In this document: in pieces, positions 1-5,898 of the stretch | Layout of the letters: each line of letters starts with the position of its first letter | Numbering within the stretch: position 1 is the first letter of the stretch | DNA from: Opitutia bacterium UBA7374 | Lineage (GTDB): Bacteria; Verrucomicrobiota; Verrucomicrobiia; Opitutales; Coraliomargaritaceae | NCBI GenBank assembly: GCA_002469895.1 | Contig: DKOA01000072.1 | Coordinates: 20,831-29,561, forward strand | DNA: 8,731 nucleotides | Reading direction: 5' to 3' | Notes under the pieces: generated by a model | What the model saw: the letters and a program-made list of their open reading frames with translations, nothing else | Told to the model about the DNA's origin: nothing | Database searches by the model: none | Position numbers and translations under genes: made by a program

Positions 1-90
1 ATTTTACTACCGATTTTCTTTTTCCTCGCAGTGCTTGTGCTAGGTTTATTTTACGAACTGCGCAAGGGTGCGATTGAGTGGGAAAAGTAA
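1..90 (+). CDS. nuoA: NADH-quinone oxidoreductase subunit A, C-terminal end (partial)
   Basis: This is the 3' end of a gene that begins before the window. Frame 1 is open from base 1 to the TAA at 88-90 and gives 29 residues. The first part is a hydrophobic membrane segment (ILLPIFFFLAVLVLGLF) and it ends in YELRKGAIEWEK. That ending (aromatic, then a basic Lys-Gly-Ala and a Glu-Trp-Glu tail) is what I know from the C-terminus of NuoA/ND3, a small subunit of the complex I membrane arm that helps form the quinone-site region. The call rests on the tail only. Another small membrane protein with a similar end is possible but less likely. NuoA is often followed by nuoB, but here the next gene is unrelated, so this copy either ends its operon or stands alone. 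Confidence 0.72.
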   Translation: MLLPIFFFLAVLVLGLFYELRKGAIEWEK

Positions 91-136
91 CCGCCTTCGG
101 TTTCCTTTGGGGGAGTCGAACAAATCGTACTTGAGC

Positions 137-152
137 GGCAAGCGTGCTTGCC
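137..152. repeat. Perfect 16-bp palindrome (inverted repeat) in the leader of the cyclase gene
   Basis: GGCAAGCGTGCTTGCC consists of GGCAAGC and its exact complement GCTTGCC, separated by GT. In RNA it could form a 6-bp stem with a CGTG loop. No T-run follows, so it is a poor intrinsic terminator for nuoA. Its right arm overlaps the proposed -35 hexamer at 148-153, so it could equally be an operator for a dimeric regulator. The 9-mer AGCGTGCTT inside it (141-149) recurs at 164-172, exactly 23 bp away, about two helical turns. I do not recognise the site as belonging to a known regulator. Confidence 0.55.
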
Positions 153-177
153 AAGGTCTTTGCAGCGTGCTTATAAC
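148..177 (+). promoter_or_regulatory. Candidate sigma70-type promoter for the EIIA-diadenylate cyclase gene
   Basis: TTGCCA (148-153) matches the -35 consensus at five of six bases and TATAAC (172-177) matches the -10 consensus at five of six, with an 18-bp spacer. Transcription would start near 184-186, giving a 5' leader of roughly 55 nt before the ATG at 240. It lies in the only sizeable gap upstream of this gene, which supports it. The prediction is by eye against the E. coli consensus, and the organism's own consensus is unknown. Confidence 0.45.
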
Positions 178-182
178 CTTGG
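151..182. repeat. Second inverted repeat (7-bp arms) abutting the palindrome
   Basis: CCAAGGT (151-157) is exactly complementary to ACCTTGG (176-182), with an 18-nt loop in which GCA (162-164) can pair with TGC (168-170). It shares bases 151-152 with the arm of the 137-152 palindrome, so in an RNA read through from nuoA the two hairpins would compete or stack. The arms also bracket the -10 element. It could be an RNA structure, a protein site, or chance; 7-bp arms with an 18-nt loop are not rare. Confidence 0.3.
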
Positions 183-239
183 GTGTTATGGACGTACCGA
201 ATTCACTCATTAAGGACTCTTTGAGAGAGTTGCCCGGCT

Positions 240-1598
240 ATGCGAATTGACCGATACATTGCCCGCAACCGTGTGATTGATTTGCAGAGCACCGATTTCA
301 AGGGTGCTTTGGGCGAGTTGCTGGATGTCTGCGATCTGACGGCGATTACGGGGATTAACCGGACCAAGTTGCTTAATGAATTATTGGACCGGGAAAAGCA
401 GATGACTACCTATTTGGGCAACGGGGTCTGCCTGCCCCACGCGCGCGTTTCGATGAAGCGTAATTATATGATAGCGGTGGGGCGTTGTCCGGATGGGCTG
501 CGTTATGACGGCCAGAAGGAATATCGGCAGATACGTTATGTTTTTCTCTTATTGGCGGCAAGGAACGCGCGAAGTTATCTCTACAGTCTAGCTTCACTGG
601 CACGGGTATTTCAGGATACATCCTACATGCAGCGGCTGGAGAGTACTCCTGTGCTGACGGATTTTCGACGTGAGCTAAAAGCGGTCTTTGCCGGTGAGGG
701 GGCCACGCCTTCGCGGAGGCATAATCGTTTTAACAACCTGATCCTGAAGGAGGCGGCAAAAATCGCGCAGGGAGCCAACTGCACATCGGTATTGGTTTTT
801 GGGGATACTTTTGGGGGTGGTGTTGAGTTGGGCACGGTTTTTCGGGGTTTCAAGACCGTACTGATTGCACACGGGACATCGGAGGCGGCGTTGGAACGAA
901 AGGAGATCGACGCGGTTTTACCCATCCGTTCTTTCAGCAGTCACCGTTTTTCACAATTGCGCAGTGCTGTTTTGATCGGGCTGACTCGTGGTGTCTTTAA
1001 CAGTAGTGACCGACTTTGCTGTGTTGGCGGTATTCCGCAGAGTAACCAGTTTGACAGCATCACGGTGGTCGATGTGGAGCGTGAGTTTAGTACGATGCTT
1101 TTTCACAAATCCGAGATGTTACCGACTACGGTAAAGGCCGAGGTAGTGGAGCGTATTCTGGCCATTGCGACCGAGCTGGCGGTCGAAGGGCGGGAGGGCC
1201 ATCCGGTAGGGTGTCTCTTCGTGCTCGGTAATTCCGAGAAAATTTCTGCCTACACGAAGCCGTTAATATTAAATCCATTTTTTGGCTACAAGGAAGAAGA
1301 TCGCAACATACTCAACCCTTTCATGGACGAAACGGTGAAGGAATTGTCCTCTATTGATGGTGCCTTTATTATACGGGGAGACGGTGTACTTGTCTCGGCG
1401 GGTTCGTTGATCCATGCTCCGGAATATGCGCATTCTCTGCCCAGCGGTCTAGGCAGTCGTCATGCCGCGGCAGCTTCGATTACACAAGCCGTCGATTGTC
1501 TCTGTGTGGTTGTTTCGGCGAGTACAGGACAGGTTACACTTTTTCGACGGGGTGAAATGCTTCCGCTGATGGAAAAGGTACTTGTGCGTACCCGTTGA
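240..1598 (+). CDS. PTS EIIA-like / DacZ-like diadenylate cyclase fusion protein
   Basis: Predicted to make cyclic di-AMP from two ATP, with a PTS-like input domain; 452 residues, no signal peptide or membrane segment, so cytosolic. Residues about 10-150 look like a fructose/nitrogen-type EIIA domain: LGNGVCLPHARV (59-70) carries the expected phospho-accepting histidine, His67. Residues about 160-290 resemble the pyruvate-kinase-C-like segment found before the cyclase domain in archaeal DacZ. Residues about 300-440 are the DAC (DisA_N) domain: helix ELAVEGREG (312-320), a GCLFVLGN strand (324-331), LNPFFG (344-349), the DGA motif (373-375) and GLGSRHAAAASIT (403-415), then VVVSASTGQVTLFRRG. 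The classical RHR motif reads RHA here, which I associate with DacZ-like cyclases. The ATG at 240 has a weak GAGAG purine run about 10 nt upstream. The trpA gene follows after 49 bp. Activity and control by phosphorylation are inferred; the domain calls are fairly secure. Confidence 0.85.
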   Translation: MRIDRYIARNRVIDLQSTDFKGALGELLDVCDLTAITGINRTKLLNELLDREKQMTTYLGNGVCLPHARVSMKRNYMIAVGRCPDGLRYDGQKEYRQIRYVFLLLAARNARSYLYSLASLARVFQDTSYMQRLESTPVLTDFRRELKAVFAGEGATPSRRHNRFNNLILKEAAKIAQGANCTSVLVFGDTFGGGVELGTVFRGFKTVLIAHGTSEAALERKEIDAVLPIRSFSSHRFSQLRSAVLIGLTRGVFNSSDRLCCVGGIPQSNQFDSITVVDVEREFSTMLFHKSEMLPTTVKAEVVERILAIATELAVEGREGHPVGCLFVLGNSEKISAYTKPLILNPFFGYKEEDRNILNPFMDETVKELSSIDGAFIIRGDGVLVSAGSLIHAPEYAHSLPSGLGSRHAAAASITQAVDCLCVVVSASTGQVTLFRRGEMLPLMEKVLVRTR

Positions 1599-1647
1599 GT
1601 TTATTTTTTGCTTCTGTCTGCATCGTTCCGTTGCCTAACTGCTCCTT

Positions 1648-2463
1648 ATGTCTCGTATCCAAACTGCCTTTGATCGCGCCAAGTCGCAAAACCGGGCTGC
1701 CTTTATTGCCTACATCTGCGCGGGGGATCCTGATTTCGATACTTCGCTCTCCGCCTGCCGTGCGCTGATTGATTCGGGTGTGGATCTTCTGGAAATAGGT
1801 GTGCCCTTTTCAGATCCGCTGGCTGACGGGTTGACTAATCAACTGGCTGCTCAACGGGCTTTGGAGAGTGGAATGACCGGGGCGCGCGTTCTGGAACTGG
1901 TACGCGCTGTGCGTGCTCTGACGGATATCCCCATTGTCTTTTACACCTACTACAATCTGGTTTTTGCTCGGGGCAGTGCCGCTTACGCGGCCGATGCCAA
2001 AGCAGCGGGTGTTGATGGAATATTGACTTTAGATCTACCTCCGGAGCAAGCCGGTGAGCATCTGGATGCTTGTCGCAATGCAGGGCTGGAGACAGTCTTT
2101 ATCGTGGCGCCGACTACGCCGGAGAGTCGATTAAAGACAATTTGCGATGCCACGACCGGTTTCGTGTATTATGTTTCCCGGGAGGGGGTGACCGGCGAGC
2201 AGTCCAGTATGTCGACAGGTATATCCGGCCAGGTGGCCACAATCAAAGCGTATACAGATTGCCCGGTTGTGGTTGGTTTTGGTATTTCCAGCAGCGAACA
2301 TGTGCGGCTGGTTGGGGCTTCTGCGGATGGGGTTGTGGTGGGCAGTGCAATTGTCAACTGCATCGCTCAAAACGTGGGTCATGCAGATGCGATTTGTCAT
2401 GCCCTGCGGGAAAAGATGGAGCAACTGACCGAGGATAAAGCGCTTTTTAAATCCGGTGCTTAG
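1648..2463 (+). CDS. trpA: Tryptophan synthase alpha subunit
   Basis: TrpA cleaves indole-3-glycerol phosphate to indole and glyceraldehyde 3-phosphate, and passes indole through a tunnel to TrpB in the alpha2-beta2 complex. The 271 residues match the usual length of this TIM-barrel protein. The catalytic pair falls at Glu49 in LLEIGVPFSDP and Asp60 in PLADG, the same numbers as in E. coli. Loop 6 is SREGVTGE (177-184), and the phosphate-binding segments are GFGIS (210-214) and GSAIV (232-236). One oddity is that the normally conserved proline after ADG is Leu62 (ADGLTNQ instead of ADGPTIQ). No trpB lies next to it within the window; the neighbour upstream is the cyclase gene, 49 bp away, so they may be co-transcribed. 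The ATG at 1648 has no Shine-Dalgarno sequence, but the protein aligns from its first residues. Confidence 0.95.
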   Translation: MSRIQTAFDRAKSQNRAAFIAYICAGDPDFDTSLSACRALIDSGVDLLEIGVPFSDPLADGLTNQLAAQRALESGMTGARVLELVRAVRALTDIPIVFYTYYNLVFARGSAAYAADAKAAGVDGILTLDLPPEQAGEHLDACRNAGLETVFIVAPTTPESRLKTICDATTGFVYYVSREGVTGEQSSMSTGISGQVATIKAYTDCPVVVGFGISSSEHVRLVGASADGVVVGSAIVNCIAQNVGHADAICHALREKMEQLTEDKALFKSGA

Positions 2464-2481
2464 GAATCGGGCTGTTGGTTT

Positions 2482-2802
2482 CTATTCCTCGACGATGGCC
2501 AAGTCATGCCGTATGTGGGGAAAGTCGTCCAGCTCGTTGATGAATTCATCGACAGAGAAGTCGGCCACGACAAAGTCTTTAAAAACAAAAGTAGGTGCCT
2601 TGGTTTGTCCGCTGAGTGAGACCATAGCGTCCATGTCTTGCGGGTTGGTGTTGACATCTCGCACATCGAGATCGACGCCATTTCGGTTGAAATAGGTAAG
2701 CGCATCGCGACACCAGGGACATCCGGATTTAATGTAGAGAATTGGGCGAATATTGATCGAACTCGTGAATTTATTTTTACTGCTGATCGGAGTTTCTGGC
2801 AA
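2482..2802 (-). CDS. Glutaredoxin-like thiol-disulfide oxidoreductase, TTG start
   Basis: A 106-residue cytosolic protein with the thioredoxin/glutaredoxin fold. The active site is GCPWC (Cys28, Cys31) after the strand RPILYIKS. TKAPTFVF (67-74) carries the cis-proline, Pro70, expected to face the active site. The Gly-Gly of the usual glutathione-binding GG-x-D-D motif is replaced: the equivalent stretch reads VVADFSVDEF (78-87). Partner choice (glutathione or a reductase) is therefore uncertain, and an NrdH-like role cannot be excluded. The only plausible start in frame is TTG at 2802; an in-frame stop lies 24 nt upstream, and the nearby ATG is in another frame. The first 19 or so residues precede the fold, and about 15 acidic residues follow the last helix. 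Its stop is 18 bp from the convergent trpA stop, and its start is 37 bp from the divergent uvrA start. Confidence 0.85.
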   Translation of the reverse strand: MPETPISSKNKFTSSINIRPILYIKSGCPWCRDALTYFNRNGVDLDVRDVNTNPQDMDAMVSLSGQTKAPTFVFKDFVVADFSVDEFINELDDFPHIRHDLAIVEE

Positions 2803-2839
2803 TGTTAATCGACATTCTTGTTGGGTTTAATTTACTGAT

Positions 2840-5725
2840 ATGTTTCCATTTATCGCCGGCATGAATCGTCAACAGAATCCAGACAAAAAATCGCCGGGTG
2901 CGTGCATCTCAATAAAGGGGGCACGTGAGCACAATCTTAGGGGTTTGAGTCTGGAAATTCCCCGGGGTCAGTTTGTGGTAATCACGGGTGTCAGTGGGTC
3001 GGGCAAGTCGTCACTGGCATTTGATACGATTTATGCGGAGGGTTATCGCAAGTACATCGACAGTCTGTCGACCAAGGCTCGTCAGTTATTGGAACAAATG
3101 CCCCGCCCGGATGTGGACTACATTGAGGGGCTTTCTCCGGTAATTGCGGTGGAGCAGCGGACGGGTGGCGGGAGTAATCCGCGGAGTACCGTGGCTACGG
3201 TATCAGAAATTGCCGATTATGCCCGTGTTCTTTGGGCAGCTTGTGGGCAAGCGTTTTGCCCGAAAGACGGCGGTGTGGTCGAGCGTCGGTCTTTGGATGA
3301 TTGTCTGACCCGCGTCTATGCGGAGCCGGAAGGAAGTCGTATCATCGTGCTGGCTCCCTGGCAGACGACCAAGCCGGCAATCTTACGGGAGGAATTGCCG
3401 CGACTGCAACAGCGCGGGTTTCAGCGCGTGCGTTTGAACGGAGAGATTCGTCGATTGGAGGAGCGGGATTTGATTGATTCCAAGGCGAAGCAGATAGAGG
3501 CCGATATCGTGATCGATCGGATTGTCTTGCGGGAGGACCAGCGCAGTCGTTTGGCCGACTCGCTGGAGTTGGCTTTTAGTGAGGGCGGGGAACGAGCGCT
3601 CTTATTAATCGAGGCACCGGGAGCAGAGGCGGCGTACGAGTTGCCGCTGGGGAATCGTCTGGCATGTGTGGAGTGTGGAGAAGTCTACGAGGCGGTGGGC
3701 CCACGGCATTTTTCCTGGAATCATGTGGAGGGTGCCTGCGTTACTTGCGGTGGACTGGGGGAGACACAACAGTTTGAACCGGAGTTGCTCGTGCCGGATC
3801 CATCTAAATCGGTGAAGAACGGTGCGCTCAAGCCCTGGCGCCTGGGTTCAAAGCAAATGATCATTCAACGAAATGCGGTACTCAAGCAGTTAGCCACTCA
3901 GTTGCCCTTTGATCCGGATCTGCCCTGGGAGTCTCTCGAGGCAGCGGTGCGCCATCAAATTGTTCACGGTACGGGTGAGCGATTGTTTTCCTTTAAATTA
4001 AAAGGGGGAAACAGTAAGCCGGAATTGCTCCCTTTTGACGGTGTGCTGGCAGACCTGGAGAAGACGCGTCGAGCTACCTCGAGTGATGGTTTGCGCGCGC
4101 GCTTAATGGCCTATCAGTCGAGTCGTTCCTGTCCGGATTGTGAGGGCAAACGATTGAAGCCGGAGAGCTTACATGTTTTGATTGATGGGTTGCCGGTAAC
4201 GGACTTCTTAGGGATGTCTCTGGACGAGGCGGTTGCTTTCGTTCGTACTCTGGAAAAGGACAGCCGGTTTGCACCCGCAAGTGACGCGGTACGTGGACTG
4301 TTGTCGCGCTTGTCGTTTTTGAATGAAGTGGGTTTAAACTATCTGACGCTGAATCGCCGATATAATACCTTAAGCGGGGGGGAGGCACAACGGGTACGTT
4401 TGGCTACGCAGTTAGGGATGTCGTTAGTCGGGGTGGTCTATTTATTGGACGAGCCAAGCATTGGTCTGCATCCGTTGGACAACCTTCGTTTGATTCGCAC
4501 GTTGCGGGGGCTGCAAGAGCGGGGAAATTCTTTAATTATAGTGGAGCACGACGGTGATACCATGCGGGCGGCGGATCAGTTGATCGAATTGGGGCCGGGT
4601 GCGGGTAGTGAGGGTGGGCAGCTTATCTTTCAGGGCAGTCCGAAAGCTGCGCATTCATCGAATACAAGCCGTTGTGGTCCGTTTCTTTCGGGTCAGCAGA
4701 GGGTACAGAAGGATGTGGATTCGCTGGATCCGGCGGGTCATTGGCTGGTTGTCCGTCAGGCCAGTGAAAATAATCTGAAGGCGGTTGATGCGCGCTTTCC
4801 CGTCGGTTTGTTAAGCGTGGTTTGCGGTCTTTCGGGTTCGGGTAAAAGTACACTGGTCAACGGGGTCCTCGCCCGGGCCGCTGCCTTTCGCTTAAATCGT
4901 ACAAAAGTGATACCCGGAAAACATGGTAAGCTGGAGGGGCTCGAGCACTTTCGAAGCGTTGTCCAAGTTGATCAGGAACCGATTGGTCGGAGTCCACGCT
5001 CGAATCCGGCAACCTACACCAAGCTCTTTGATTTGTTGCGCGATCTATTTTCGAAATGTTCGTTAGCGAAAATACGTGGCTACAAGAGCAGCCGTTTCAG
5101 TTTCAATGTCAGTGGTGGGCGCTGTGAACGGTGTAAGGGGGACGGAATGATCCGCATGGATATGCAGTTTATGGCCGATGTATACAGCGAGTGTCCGAGT
5201 TGTCTGGGTAATCGCTACAACCGTGAGACTCTCGACGTGCGTTTTAAGGGCTACAGTATTGCCGATATTTTGGCGATGAGCGTGGAGCAAGCTCTGGAGA
5301 TCTTTAACAAACAACCGAGGATTTTTGAAAAGTTAAAGACGCTATCCGATGTGGGGCTGGGCTACATCAAGTTAGGTCAGCCGGCGACCACTCTTTCCGG
5401 TGGGGAGGCTCAGCGAATCAAGTTGGCGCTGGAGTTAAGCAAGCGTCAGCAGGGGGAGACGCTCTACATTCTCGATGAACCAACGACGGGTCTACACTGG
5501 TTGGATGTGCAGCGTCTGATGGATCTGCTCTTCCAGTTGCGTGATGCGGGTAACACAGTGGTCGTCATTGAACATGACACTGATGTCATCCGCATGGCAG
5601 ACTGGGTGATCGAACTGGGCCCGGAAGGGGGTAAGGGCGGAGGCCAGATTGTTTATGAGGGGCGGGGTCTTGATTTCATTTATGGCAAGGATACCCCCAC
5701 CCAGCAGTTCCTTTCGGATACGTAA
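2840..5725 (+). CDS. uvrA: UvrABC excinuclease subunit A
   Basis: UvrA is the damage-sensing ATPase of nucleotide excision repair; it dimerises, loads UvrB onto lesions and leaves. The 961 residues are slightly longer than E. coli UvrA. Cassette I has Walker A GVSGSGKS (50-57), the IEGLSPVIAVEQ and NPRSTV segments (95-118), a UvrB-binding region about 140-250, zinc module 1 (Cys276, Cys279, Cys300, Cys303), CPDC (431-434), signature LSGGE (511-515), Walker B LLDEPS (535-540) and His570. Cassette II has Walker A GLSGSGKS (663-670), zinc module 2 (Cys762, Cys765, Cys785, Cys788, the expected C-x2-C-x19-C-x2-C), LSGGE (852-856), Walker B ILDEPT (877-882) and His912. All key elements are intact. 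The start could be Met1 (2840) or Met8 (2861); neither has a ribosome binding site, and homology only begins near residue 21. I see no LexA-like operator upstream. It ends 13 bp from the convergent lipoprotein gene. Confidence 0.95.
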   Translation: MFPFIAGMNRQQNPDKKSPGACISIKGAREHNLRGLSLEIPRGQFVVITGVSGSGKSSLAFDTIYAEGYRKYIDSLSTKARQLLEQMPRPDVDYIEGLSPVIAVEQRTGGGSNPRSTVATVSEIADYARVLWAACGQAFCPKDGGVVERRSLDDCLTRVYAEPEGSRIIVLAPWQTTKPAILREELPRLQQRGFQRVRLNGEIRRLEERDLIDSKAKQIEADIVIDRIVLREDQRSRLADSLELAFSEGGERALLLIEAPGAEAAYELPLGNRLACVECGEVYEAVGPRHFSWNHVEGACVTCGGLGETQQFEPELLVPDPSKSVKNGALKPWRLGSKQMIIQRNAVLKQLATQLPFDPDLPWESLEAAVRHQIVHGTGERLFSFKLKGGNSKPELLPFDGVLADLEKTRRATSSDGLRARLMAYQSSRSCPDCEGKRLKPESLHVLIDGLPVTDFLGMSLDEAVAFVRTLEKDSRFAPASDAVRGLLSRLSFLNEVGLNYLTLNRRYNTLSGGEAQRVRLATQLGMSLVGVVYLLDEPSIGLHPLDNLRLIRTLRGLQERGNSLIIVEHDGDTMRAADQLIELGPGAGSEGGQLIFQGSPKAAHSSNTSRCGPFLSGQQRVQKDVDSLDPAGHWLVVRQASENNLKAVDARFPVGLLSVVCGLSGSGKSTLVNGVLARAAAFRLNRTKVIPGKHGKLEGLEHFRSVVQVDQEPIGRSPRSNPATYTKLFDLLRDLFSKCSLAKIRGYKSSRFSFNVSGGRCERCKGDGMIRMDMQFMADVYSECPSCLGNRYNRETLDVRFKGYSIADILAMSVEQALEIFNKQPRIFEKLKTLSDVGLGYIKLGQPATTLSGGEAQRIKLALELSKRQQGETLYILDEPTTGLHWLDVQRLMDLLFQLRDAGNTVVVIEHDTDVIRMADWVIELGPEGGKGGGQIVYEGRGLDFIYGKDTPTQQFLSDT

Positions 5726-5738
5726 TTGCCGGAGGTGC

Positions 5739-5894
5739 CTAAAAGAATGGGATGTAATTCATCGGGTTCCAGTCGCGCTCCTGTTGAATGGAGACCCCAT
5801 TTTCTGAGCGTGTAGTGGCACATCCGACGCAGAGCAGGGATACGATCAGGGTGAGGAGGAGTGTAACGTAGTTAGTTTTGTTTGGCGTTTTCAT
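5739..5894 (-). CDS. Small putative lipoprotein, 51 residues
   Basis: I do not recognise the family. The reading frame extends upstream to 5978, but the start at 5894 is chosen because it gives a textbook secretion signal: MKTPNKTNYV, a hydrophobic core (TLLLTLIVSLLCV, about 11-23), then GC with Cys25 as the likely lipidated residue. The lipobox LCVGC is imperfect because position -3 is Cys rather than Leu. The mature part would be only 27 residues, polar at first and ending in the aromatic tail WNPMNYIPFF. The ATG lies 4 nt after the stop of the upstream aminotransferase on the same strand, so the two are probably co-transcribed and perhaps translationally coupled; there is no Shine-Dalgarno sequence. 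Function is unknown; an envelope-anchored peptide is the limit of what can be said. Confidence 0.65.
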   Translation of the reverse strand: MKTPNKTNYVTLLLTLIVSLLCVGCATTRSENGVSIQQERDWNPMNYIPFF

Positions 5895-5898
5895 TTTA

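Noticed and set aside
137..160. Palindrome as an intrinsic terminator of nuoA
   Set aside because: The stem is short and is followed by AAGGTCTTT rather than a T-run.
68..250. 60-residue plus-strand reading frame, with an internal ATG at 188
   Set aside because: It overlaps the nuoA end and the cyclase start in another frame, runs through the promoter and repeat region, and has no recognisable motif or hydrophobic pattern.
2070..2438. 122-residue reading frame inside trpA on the same strand
   Set aside because: It is a frame-shifted shadow of trpA, rich in Cys, Gly and Trp, and trpA itself is intact across the whole stretch.
2456..2705. Plus-strand frame (2456-2695) and second minus-strand frame (2460-2705) across the glutaredoxin gene
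   Set aside because: Both overlap the glutaredoxin frame, which has a clear CPWC motif and fold; the others are low-complexity Ser/Thr/Met-rich shadows.
2803..2839. LexA-type operator in the uvrA/glutaredoxin gap
   Set aside because: No CTGT-N8-ACAG or GAAC-N4-GTTC type palindrome is present in the 37 bp.
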